Assembly: GCA_944322395.1 (NCBI GenBank)
Contig: CALUPA010000023.1
Span: 1-33,626, forward strand
Direction: 5' to 3'
DNA length: 33,626 bases
Origin: an uncultured Phocaeicola sp.
GTDB taxonomy: Bacteria; Bacteroidota; Bacteroidia; Bacteroidales; Bacteroidaceae
Shown: positions 6,577 to 14,726 of the stretch, in pieces
How the letters are laid out: each line of letters opens with the position of its first letter
How positions within the stretch are numbered: the first letter of the stretch is position 1
Program-made: the position numbers and the translations under genes
The notes under the pieces: model-generated
The model's input: the letters and a program-made list of their open reading frames with translations, nothing else
What the model was told of the DNA's origin: nothing
The model's database searches: none

Positions 6577-8895
6577 TTATTGTACTGCCGTTCTGTAAAG
6601 ATTTGTTTTTTGTGGAGTAGAAACCGATGGTGGAATCTCAGATGATTTTGTTCCACGTTTGTAGTTAGGTTTGTCACTCATGACAAAATGTATTTTTATA
6701 CCATTTTTTACATCTTCATAGTTCAGGAACGACTTTTTGTATATTTTTCCATTTACATACATTTCTTTAATATAAACATTTTGTTCAGACCAGTTTTCTG
6801 TAGTCATTTCAATCAGGTTTCCATTGCTCAGTTTAACTGTCAGTCCTTTCAGGCAAGGTGAACCTATATTGTATATATTGCTTGATGGAGCTACAGGGTA
6901 AAATCCAAGACAATTGAACATGTACCATGCAGACATTTGTCCGCAATCGTCGTTACCACTCAGCGAACCTGGCTCAGTTCCGTAGAATCGTTTTGTAATC
7001 TCCCTTATCCATTTTTGGCATTTCCACGGTTCTCCAAGGTAGTTATATAGATATGTAACATGATGACAAGGTTCGTTTCCGTGCCAGTAACCTCCTATTC
7101 TACCTTGTATGTCGTGCGCTCCCGGGATATCATCCGGCATTTCAAGAGTAAACAAGTTATCAAGATTCTTTCTGAAAGTCTTTTTACCGGACAAATTTAT
7201 ATATCCCTGTACATCGTGAGGTACAGTCCATGTATATTGCATTGTAAATCCTTCTGTTATGTCACCCCACCCATTTACAGAGCCAGGACCTTGGTATGCT
7301 GTAGGCTCAAAAGGAGTACGCCAGTTACCATTTATGTCCCTTCCGCGCATGAATTTTGTTTTGGGGTCTATGATTGTCTGGTAACCCATTGACCTGTTCA
7401 GGAAATATTCATAATCATCTGTTTTTCCGAGAACTTTTGCTGCTTGGGCTATACAGTAATCGTCGTATGCATATTCCAATGTCTTGGAAACGGATTCTTT
7501 TTCTTTATCGAAAGGTACCCATCCATTCTTTATATAGTCAGGAAGGCAGTCATAGTTGGCATTCATTGCAGTAGTTTTCATGGCTTCGTAGGCTTTTTCA
7601 TAATCGAAGCCTTTAACTCCTTTTACTATCATATCAGCAAGAACCGATACAGCATGATAGCCTATCATACACCATGTCTCGTTTCCATAGAAAGACCATA
7701 TCGGGAGCATTTTCTCTACACTTTTGTTGTAATGTGCAAGCATCGAGTTTGCTATATTGGCATTAAGCTCCTGGTTTACAAGGTTGAGCCACGGATGAAA
7801 TGCCCTGTAAGTGTCCCATAATGAAAATACTGTATAATTGGTAAAGTTTTCAGCTTGCTCTATGTTCTTGTCCAGACCTCTGAACTTACCGTCTGAATCC
7901 TGGAATATGAAAGGATGCATGGCTGCTCTATATGCGGCTGTATAGAATGTAATTTTATCTTCATTACTTCCTTCCACTTTATATTTACTAAGTTCCTTTT
8001 CCCATAAATCTTCACCCTTTTTCTTCAGTTGGTCAAAATTTATGCCGTCAAGTTCTTTCAAATTCTCGCGTGCTCCGGCTGTGCTTACGGCTGATATAGC
8101 TGTTTTTACTATAACCTCCTCATTCTCTTCTGTCTGGAATGATATACATGCCATCAGGTTTTTCCCCCATGCTTCGTAACTGCTTCTGAATCTTTTTGTA
8201 TTGTAAATAACAGGTTCTTTATTTTGCATGATTCTGAAGTCCTTAAGCTTTTTGGAAAATGTAGCTGTGAAATATACATGTCTTTCCGGTCCCCAGCCTT
8301 TTACTAATTTATATCCGGTTATTGTTGAATCGTTTTCCATTCTCAAATTAGCCCATTCGCAGCTTTGCCACAGTGTGTGGTTCATGTCAACCATTATGAA
8401 TGACTTGTCTGATTTAGGATATGTAAAACGGAATATACCGCTTCTTAGGCCTGCTGTCATTTCAGCTTTCACGCCATAGTCGAGAAGTTCAACTGAATAA
8501 TAGTTTGGTGATGCTGTTTCTTTTTCATGCGAATATCTTGACCTGTAACTGTTTTCAGGATTTTCTCTTGTTCCTGGGTCAAATTTCATTTCACCTGTTC
8601 CTGGGATGAACAGGAAATCTCCCAAATCTGGAATACCTGTTCCGCTCAAGTGGGTAAGACTGAAACCGAGGATTGAGGTGTGGTTGTACTTGTATCCGGC
8701 AGCAGCGTCGTAGAATTTAGAATCGGTATCAGGACTTATCTGTATTCCACCAAATGGAATCTGAGCACCTGGATATACATTGCCATATCCGTCTGTCCCG
8801 ATAAATGGATTGACGTATGACGTCAGTTTCTCTGCGCAAACAAAGTTTGGAACGATGATCAGTGATAATGAAATAAGTTTTCTTGTTATTCTCAT
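6577..8895 (-). CDS. GH92 exo-alpha-mannosidase, secreted
   Basis: A 772-residue glycoside hydrolase of family 92, calcium-dependent inverting alpha-mannosidases that trim mannose from N-glycans and mannans. Motifs in order: NPFIGTDGYGNVYPGAQIPFG near the mature N-terminus, LTHLSGTGIPDLGD, FSLWDTYRAFHPW, HGNEPCHH (Glu608, position of the general acid) and SGNDDCGQMSAW (Asp649/Asp650, the catalytic base pair). The start at 8895 gives a clear signal peptide (MRITRKLISLSLIIVPNF...); an in-frame upstream ATG at 9000 would bury it behind 35 residues and is rejected. No good lipobox is seen, so a periplasmic location is likely. It diverges from the regulator at 9188 and is separated from the SusCD operon, so it may have its own control. 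Confidence 0.93.
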   Translation of the reverse strand: MRITRKLISLSLIIVPNFVCAEKLTSYVNPFIGTDGYGNVYPGAQIPFGGIQISPDTDSKFYDAAAGYKYNHTSILGFSLTHLSGTGIPDLGDFLFIPGTGEMKFDPGTRENPENSYRSRYSHEKETASPNYYSVELLDYGVKAEMTAGLRSGIFRFTYPKSDKSFIMVDMNHTLWQSCEWANLRMENDSTITGYKLVKGWGPERHVYFTATFSKKLKDFRIMQNKEPVIYNTKRFRSSYEAWGKNLMACISFQTEENEEVIVKTAISAVSTAGARENLKELDGINFDQLKKKGEDLWEKELSKYKVEGSNEDKITFYTAAYRAAMHPFIFQDSDGKFRGLDKNIEQAENFTNYTVFSLWDTYRAFHPWLNLVNQELNANIANSMLAHYNKSVEKMLPIWSFYGNETWCMIGYHAVSVLADMIVKGVKGFDYEKAYEAMKTTAMNANYDCLPDYIKNGWVPFDKEKESVSKTLEYAYDDYCIAQAAKVLGKTDDYEYFLNRSMGYQTIIDPKTKFMRGRDINGNWRTPFEPTAYQGPGSVNGWGDITEGFTMQYTWTVPHDVQGYINLSGKKTFRKNLDNLFTLEMPDDIPGAHDIQGRIGGYWHGNEPCHHVTYLYNYLGEPWKCQKWIREITKRFYGTEPGSLSGNDDCGQMSAWYMFNCLGFYPVAPSSNIYNIGSPCLKGLTVKLSNGNLIEMTTENWSEQNVYIKEMYVNGKIYKKSFLNYEDVKNGIKIHFVMSDKPNYKRGTKSSEIPPSVSTPQKTNLYRTAVQ

Positions 8896-8918
8896 AATAC
8901 AGAAGTTATTAAGTTTAT

Positions 8919-8949
8919 CAAAATTAAGGTTTACGCAAATATATGCAAC
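8919..8949 (-). promoter_or_regulatory. Possible promoter of the minus-strand GH92
   Basis: Read on the minus strand, a -7 box TAATTTTG (8926 down to 8919) matches TAnnTTTG and has GTTG (8949-8946) 19 bp upstream, one mismatch from the -33 TTTG. Transcription would start about 15-20 nt before the ATG at 8895. A second -7 match (TATATTTG, 8943-8936) lacks a -33 partner. The assignment is tentative. Confidence 0.35.
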
Positions 8950-9123
8950 ATTATTCTTTTGGGTGTTCTCTTGAATGACATATTGTGTTTTGTAGTACAA
9001 AAGTCTTAATTGTCTAGTTATGTTATAATAGATTGTTGTAAATCAATATGTTACTAAATGTTCTCAATCTTGACATGTCTCATGAAAGGACAATTATAAT
9101 AATAAATATTTTGTTTAGTTGTT

Positions 9124-9155
9124 TTTGATTTATTATTTTATTAATATTGCATTTG
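9124..9155 (+). promoter_or_regulatory. Possible promoter of the propeller-AraC regulator
   Basis: A -33 TTTG (9124-9127) lies 20 bp before TGCATTTG (9148-9155), one mismatch from the -7 consensus TAnnTTTG. Transcription would start near 9160. That lies downstream of the first in-frame ATG (9119) and upstream of ATG 9188, supporting 9188 as the true start. Further upstream, the 8-bp palindrome GACATGTC (9072-9079) sits in the divergent region and could be an operator. Confidence 0.4.
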
Positions 9156-9187
9156 GTTTATATAATTATTTAAATAATCAGATTGCG

Positions 9188-12088
9188 ATGAAAAGTATTT
9201 TTTTCTTTATTACTTGTATGTTTATTACTTGTCTTTGTATCGCAAATCCAAGGACCGAATATCAGATTAGTTCTATAACTTCCAAACAAGGATTGTCTAA
9301 CAGTGCCGTACTTACTATTTTTCAGGACCATGACGGTCTGATGTGGTTTGGTACTTATGATGGCCTTAATTGTTATGATAGTAAAGAGATGGAGGTATTC
9401 AGAGCACATACAACTAATAGTGATGAAATAACTTTTCGCAGTAATATAATTCAGAAAGTATGTCAGGCAGATAATAATTGTCTTTGGATAAAGACATTTC
9501 AGGGGCTTGCGCGTTTTTCGCTGATTGAGAGGAAAATAATGGATGTGTATTCCGGTTCTGACTATTATAGTGTATATTCTAACTCGAAAGGTGATTCGTG
9601 GGTGGTCAATAATTCGGAACTTCTTTACTATAATACTTATCTGAAAAAGTTCGTATCGTTGGGAAACGTCCTTACAAAATATGAAAAACTTGTAAATGCT
9701 TTTGTTGATAATAACGGTGAAATATGGCTGATGTATTCAGATTCTAAGGATATTCAATGTTTTAGTGTAGAATCTTTTGCTTTGGAAAGAAACCAGACCT
9801 CGTATAAAATGAATGAATTACATATTCATAATACAAAGTTGTTTCTGTATTTTGCCCAGGAAAAGTCATTCTGTTTTGTTGATACTGATATGAATCTTTA
9901 TTTGTATGACGTAGAATCTAATGCAAAAAAGTTTATACGAAACATTTCAGAAGTGGTGAAAAAATACGGTAAAATAGAGAATATTGTTTCTTTGAATGAG
10001 GATGTAATTATTGCTTTTCATCTTAATGGATTGGTGAAACTTGATTATAGTGATGACTATAATGATGTTTTGATAGACCGTACTATTAGAGTCTTTTCTA
10101 TGGTCAAGGACAGGAATCGGGAAATAGCATGGGTAGGTACAGACGGGCAAGGCGTATTGATGCTCAGCAGGAATAATTCTATAGGTAAAACAATAGAACT
10201 TACGGATTTATCACCGTTGCTGAAACGTCAGGTGAGGTGTATTGCAACTGACAAATATGGTGGATTGTGGATTGGAACTAAGGGTGACGGGTTGATTCAT
10301 CTGAATGATTATGAGAGCGAAAACTATAAGGGAAAATGCGTAGAAATTTTTTCAGGTACATCAAAGCAGTCATTGTGTGATTATATTCCATGGAAATATG
10401 ACAATAGGGTTTTTACCATTATGGAGAGTAGGTTTTATAATGGTATGTGGATTGGTGGTACCAATTCTAACTTATTGTCTTTCTATTCATTTGACTTGAA
10501 TATGATGATTGAAGTTGGTGGATTTGACACTGGGGGAAATACTGTTGAAATAAAAGGTATATATGAGAAAGACAAATCTACTTTGTGGGTTCTTGCTACA
10601 TTGTTGGGACTTGTGGAGCTGAAAGTTCAAAATACAGGAAATGATATAAAAATTCTGCAACAGAATAATTGTAAGATTTATAATCCACATGGTGTACCTC
10701 TTTCTGTATTTTATTCTATGGTATCTCAAGGAGATTCTGTTTTATGGATAGGAGACAGAGGAAATGGTCTTGTGAAATATAATATATATAACAAATCATA
10801 TAAAAGCTATTTATTTAAGGATATAATTGGTCGGTCGGCCGATGATATTCTTTGTTTGTGTCAATATGACAATAACAAGCTTTATATAGGAACTTCTACA
10901 GGAGTTGTATCCATGAAATATTCGAATTCGGATATCAGTAATGTCAATTATATAGGATTGGAGCATGGTTTGTCCAATGATATGGTGCATGGTATATTGG
11001 CTGATAAGAATGGTTTCTTGTGGATGAGTACCAATAAAGGACTTAATAAGTATAATCCTGTAAGCGGGAAAATGCATACTTTTTATGGAAATGGCATTCA
11101 TATAAGTGAATATAGTGATGGCGCATATTATAAATGTCCGTATACCGGCCGTTTGTTTTTTGGAGGTGTAAACGGTTTGTTATATATATCCGATAATACG
11201 AGCATTCCGGATTCCGACTTCCCTAATGTGGTCTTGCGTGAATTTTGTATAGAAAACAATAAAATGCAAACCTCTGACTATGAAGTTGATTCTATGTTGG
11301 GATGGAAAGTTAATTCAGACAAAGGATATTTCAGATTTAAATTTGTTGTTCCTGATTATATAGAAGGGGATAATATTGAATATTCGTATATGTTGGATGG
11401 CTTTGATTCAGATTGGTCAAAGTTTAATAAAACGAACGAAGTTATATATTCAAGTATTCCTGATGGTAAATATGTATTTAAGGTTAGGTACAAAAAAGAT
11501 ATAAATGAAAACAATGGCAAGATTTTGTGTGTACCAGTTCATGTATATACGTCATGGTATAAATCTTTTGTTTTCATATTTGTTGTGTCGTTGATTGTTG
11601 TTGTCTTGTTAGTGGTTTTTATGAGATATTATATGCTTAAAAAAATTTCACCATTGTGTGTGGTTACAAATAACAGTCAGGATATAATAAGTGCCACTTG
11701 CAATATTTATGAAGATATAGAACATTGCGGAGTATTGTTCAGAATATATTCTGAAGAGCAAAAAAGATTTGTAGAGAAATTTATTAATATCATTGAAAAT
11801 AATATAGATAGTGAGAGTCTGGATATTCCTTTTATAGCTTCTCAGTTTAATATAAGTACCAGACAGTTTTATCGTAAGTTTAATGATATGTCTATAGAAA
11901 TTTCTCCTAATGAATTTATTAAAATATGCCGTCTGGAGAAATCTGCATATTTACTGAGAACTACAGATAAATCTATTCAGGATATATTAGTTGATGTTGG
12001 AATGAACAGCAGGTCATATTTTTATAAGGAGTTTACGAAACGATTCGGATTGTCTCCTAAAGATTATAGGAATTCAACTGAAAAATAA
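9188..12088 (+). CDS. Membrane regulator: periplasmic propeller, Y_Y_Y domain, one TM, AraC HTH; no kinase or receiver
   Basis: A 966-residue inner-membrane transcription regulator. A signal/anchor (MKSIFFFITCMFITCLCIA) is followed by repeated two-component-regulator propeller blades, for example GLSNSAVLTIFQDHDGLMWFG, KYGGLWIGTKGDGLIHL, SVLWIGDRGNGLVKY and KNGFLWMSTNKGLNKY. A Y_Y_Y domain lies at about 680-787, and one transmembrane helix (SFVFIFVVSLIVVVLLVVF) at about 793-812. A C-terminal AraC-type double HTH covers about 865-966 (LDIPFIASQFNISTRQFYRKF and RSYFYKEFTKRFGLSPKDYR). Only about 50 residues separate membrane and HTH, with no H-box, ATPase or phospho-Asp domain, so it is about 350-400 residues shorter than a standard hybrid two-component system. 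It presumably senses a periplasmic oligosaccharide and controls the adjacent PUL. ATG 9119 is rejected because it would precede the signal segment by 23 residues. Confidence 0.88.
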   Translation: MKSIFFFITCMFITCLCIANPRTEYQISSITSKQGLSNSAVLTIFQDHDGLMWFGTYDGLNCYDSKEMEVFRAHTTNSDEITFRSNIIQKVCQADNNCLWIKTFQGLARFSLIERKIMDVYSGSDYYSVYSNSKGDSWVVNNSELLYYNTYLKKFVSLGNVLTKYEKLVNAFVDNNGEIWLMYSDSKDIQCFSVESFALERNQTSYKMNELHIHNTKLFLYFAQEKSFCFVDTDMNLYLYDVESNAKKFIRNISEVVKKYGKIENIVSLNEDVIIAFHLNGLVKLDYSDDYNDVLIDRTIRVFSMVKDRNREIAWVGTDGQGVLMLSRNNSIGKTIELTDLSPLLKRQVRCIATDKYGGLWIGTKGDGLIHLNDYESENYKGKCVEIFSGTSKQSLCDYIPWKYDNRVFTIMESRFYNGMWIGGTNSNLLSFYSFDLNMMIEVGGFDTGGNTVEIKGIYEKDKSTLWVLATLLGLVELKVQNTGNDIKILQQNNCKIYNPHGVPLSVFYSMVSQGDSVLWIGDRGNGLVKYNIYNKSYKSYLFKDIIGRSADDILCLCQYDNNKLYIGTSTGVVSMKYSNSDISNVNYIGLEHGLSNDMVHGILADKNGFLWMSTNKGLNKYNPVSGKMHTFYGNGIHISEYSDGAYYKCPYTGRLFFGGVNGLLYISDNTSIPDSDFPNVVLREFCIENNKMQTSDYEVDSMLGWKVNSDKGYFRFKFVVPDYIEGDNIEYSYMLDGFDSDWSKFNKTNEVIYSSIPDGKYVFKVRYKKDINENNGKILCVPVHVYTSWYKSFVFIFVVSLIVVVLLVVFMRYYMLKKISPLCVVTNNSQDIISATCNIYEDIEHCGVLFRIYSEEQKRFVEKFINIIENNIDSESLDIPFIASQFNISTRQFYRKFNDMSIEISPNEFIKICRLEKSAYLLRTTDKSIQDILVDVGMNSRSYFYKEFTKRFGLSPKDYRNSTEK

Positions 12089-12219
12089 TGATATAATTTC
12101 AGAAAACTGTTTCTTATTCCTATTATTATGTCATGATTCTAATGATTGGCGTGTCTTAATTAAGTATTTAGTTGTGCTTAATTGTGACATGATATAGTCA
12201 ATATATTAATAATCAGTAT

Positions 12220-12270
12220 TTTATGATAGGGCCTGAAAAGAGTATACACTATTTTATGACAATTTATGAC
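12220..12270. promoter_or_regulatory. Repeated TTTATGA(C) motifs, candidate AraC-type operator
   Basis: TTTATGAC occurs twice with a 10-bp offset (12253-12260 and 12263-12270), and a third TTTATGA lies at 12220-12226, 33 bp upstream. AraC-family regulators bind direct repeats on one face of the helix, roughly one or two turns apart. The site lies about 110-160 bp before the GH20 start in the only sizeable gap (12089-12381) between the regulator and the SusCD operon. Two TGACAT-type half-sites in opposite orientation (12128-12133 and 12185-12191) are also in this gap. No full -33/-7 pair was found here; TTTCTTTG at 12320-12327 is one mismatch from a -7 box. Assignment is inference. Confidence 0.4.
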
Positions 12271-12381
12271 TAAGTGTTTTTTTGGCACCATGTCGGACTG
12301 TTTTCTGTATTAGTTTTATTTTCTTTGCATTATATCAGAGCGAGTGAGAATGTAATAGATTAACTTTAAAACTAACTACTT

Positions 12382-14670
12382 ATGAGAACCGTTTTAAGAA
12401 CATTATTAATAGCTGTATCTGCTTTGGCCTATTCTTCGTGCAGCAATTACAACATCGAAACTGAGAAGTATATTTTGCCGACTCCTGTGGAAATGCAAAA
12501 GCTGAACGGTATTTTTACCTTCGAAGACAATATGAGTGTCTATCTGAATGATGATTCTTTGCAGCCAATAAAAGCATTGCTTAAAGAGTCATTAGATATG
12601 AACTTTAATTATGTTGCTGACGAAAATAATGCATCTTTAAAAATAATATTGTCTGATGATATCAAAAATGCAGGTGGATACAAATTATCTGTTAATAATA
12701 ATCGGTTAGTGGTATTTGCTGCTGATTATAACGGAGCTGTCTCCGCCATTTCAACAGTCAGACAACTAGTTCCAGTTTCTGAGTTAACAAAGAAAAATGT
12801 TAAAAAAACAATCCCTAATGTAGAAATATTCGACTATCCTGAGTATCAGTGGAGAGGAATGCATCTTGATGTTTCACGTCATTTTTATACAAAAGATGAG
12901 GTTAAAAAGTTACTTGATTTGATGAGCCTATACAAATTCAATAAATTCCATTGGCATCTCACAGACGATCAAGGATGGAGAATAGAGATTAAGAAATATC
13001 CTTTGCTTACAGAAAAAGGTGCATGGAGAAAATTTAATGATCAGGACCGTACATGTATGGCTCTTGAAAAAGCAAATTCCAATCCTGATTATAAATTGCC
13101 GTCAGACCGTATGTCTGTTATAGAAGGCGATACAATTTATGGCGGTTATTACACTCAGGAAGATATAAAGGAAATTGTAAAATATGCATCAGACAGAGGA
13201 ATTGATGTTATTCCGGAAATTGATATGCCAGGACATTTCCTTGCAGCTATAAATCAATATCCGGAAATAGCATGTAAAGGACTTATCGGATGGGGACAGG
13301 TATTTTCGTCTCCAATTTGTCCCGGTAAGGATTCGACAATGGAGTTTTGTAAAAATATTTGGCGTGAGGTTTTCCAGTTGTTCCCTTATGAATATGTGCA
13401 TTTGGGAGGTGATGAAGTGGAAAAGATAAACTGGAAAAAGTGTAAGGATTGCCAAAAAAGAATGCGTAAGGAGAATTTGAAATCTCCTGAAGAATTGCAG
13501 GCTTGGTTTGTAAGAGAAATGGAAGAATTCTTTCATCAGAATGGTAAATATATGATGGGATGGGATGAAGTAGTAGAAGATGGATTGTCTGACAAATCTG
13601 TTATCTCATGGTGGAGAAGCTGGTGTACTGATGCAGTGGCTAAAGCTACAGAACATGGAATGAAAGCTGTTATATGTCCAAACTCTCATCTGTATTTTGA
13701 TTATGAACAGAAAGCTGACTATCTGAAGAAAATATATGATATGGACATTATTCCTGCTGGACTAAGTGATGAACAGAAAAAATTAGTTTGGGGAGTACAG
13801 TGTAATATATGGACTGAATGGATTCCGTCGCAAGACAGACTTGAATATATGGTGTTTCCAAGAATGATGGCGGTGAGTGAAATAGGTTGGTGCAACAAAT
13901 CACGGCTTAATGATTTTGAAACATTCGAAAATAAAGTAATGAATAATATCAAAAGATTGGATGCGATTGATGTAAACTACAGAATTCCAGATTTAACCGG
14001 ATTTTATGATAAAAATGTTTTTGTAGACAAGAGTAAGCTGGAAATTAAATGTGTTCTTGAAGATGTAGCTATACATTATACAACAGATGGTTCTGAACCT
14101 ACACTGAATTCACCTTTATATTCATCTCCTATAGAGGTGACACAGAATACAAAGTTTAAATTTAGAGCTTTCAGACCAAACGGAACAAGTGGCAAGATTT
14201 ACAAAACAGAGTATGTAAAAGAAGAATTTATGCCATCATGCGAATCTGTGAAAAGTGTTGAAGATGGACTTATGGCATGTTTGTATGATTTTACAGGAAA
14301 TAAATGTGCTGACATAGATAAAGATAAGCTTATTAAAACTTATGTTACAGAGAAAATTCAATATCCTGCAGAAAAGACTGGAAATTTAGCAGTAGTATTC
14401 AGTGGTTATATCAATATTCCTTCAGATGGTATTTATACATTTAATCTTTTATCAGATGATGGAAGTATTATGAAAATAAATGATGAAGTGGTTATAGAAA
14501 ATGACGGGCTTCACTCACCGGCAGATAAAACTGCACAAAAAGCTTTATCTAAAGGACTTCATAAGTTTGAGTTAGATTATTTTGATTATTACGGAGGAGT
14601 TGTTCGTCTTTCAGTAATAGATGATAATGGTGAAAAAGTGGAATGTTCGGGCCACTGGTTTAAACATTAA
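12382..14670 (+). CDS. GH20 beta-N-acetylhexosaminidase lipoprotein with PA14-like C-terminus
   Basis: A 762-residue enzyme that removes terminal beta-linked GlcNAc or GalNAc from glycan non-reducing ends. Lipoprotein signal with Cys20 (AYSSC). An N-terminal GH20b domain spans about 30-148. The catalytic barrel spans about 150-500, with WRGMHLDVSRHFY, FHWHLTDDQGWRIEIKKYP and the catalytic pair Asp344-Glu345 in HLGGDEVEK. A chitobiase-C-like beta domain follows (HYTTDGSEPTLNSPLYSSP, about 565-615). A PA14-like domain ends the protein (about 630-762; SGYINIPSDGIYTFNLLSDDGS, then a glycine-aspartate-rich loop), a likely carbohydrate-binding add-on. It is the first gene after the regulator and 56 bp before susC, so it probably heads the PUL operon. 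Next to GH92 enzymes it fits stepwise trimming of N-glycan-type chains. Confidence 0.93.
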   Translation: MRTVLRTLLIAVSALAYSSCSNYNIETEKYILPTPVEMQKLNGIFTFEDNMSVYLNDDSLQPIKALLKESLDMNFNYVADENNASLKIILSDDIKNAGGYKLSVNNNRLVVFAADYNGAVSAISTVRQLVPVSELTKKNVKKTIPNVEIFDYPEYQWRGMHLDVSRHFYTKDEVKKLLDLMSLYKFNKFHWHLTDDQGWRIEIKKYPLLTEKGAWRKFNDQDRTCMALEKANSNPDYKLPSDRMSVIEGDTIYGGYYTQEDIKEIVKYASDRGIDVIPEIDMPGHFLAAINQYPEIACKGLIGWGQVFSSPICPGKDSTMEFCKNIWREVFQLFPYEYVHLGGDEVEKINWKKCKDCQKRMRKENLKSPEELQAWFVREMEEFFHQNGKYMMGWDEVVEDGLSDKSVISWWRSWCTDAVAKATEHGMKAVICPNSHLYFDYEQKADYLKKIYDMDIIPAGLSDEQKKLVWGVQCNIWTEWIPSQDRLEYMVFPRMMAVSEIGWCNKSRLNDFETFENKVMNNIKRLDAIDVNYRIPDLTGFYDKNVFVDKSKLEIKCVLEDVAIHYTTDGSEPTLNSPLYSSPIEVTQNTKFKFRAFRPNGTSGKIYKTEYVKEEFMPSCESVKSVEDGLMACLYDFTGNKCADIDKDKLIKTYVTEKIQYPAEKTGNLAVVFSGYINIPSDGIYTFNLLSDDGSIMKINDEVVIENDGLHSPADKTAQKALSKGLHKFELDYFDYYGGVVRLSVIDDNGEKVECSGHWFKH

Positions 14671-14726
14671 AATAGACTTAACTGAACACTAAGAAAACTT
14701 TGTTATTAATTTTAAAACATTGTATT

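Noticed and set aside
8988-9002. TTTTGTAGTACAAAA near-palindrome in the divergent region
   Set aside because: The centre breaks the symmetry and AT-rich near-palindromes are frequent here; there is not enough to call an operator.
12283-12300. TGGCAC resembling a sigma-54 -24 element upstream of GH20
   Set aside because: The matching -12 TTGC is absent at the required spacing (the sequence there is CGGA).
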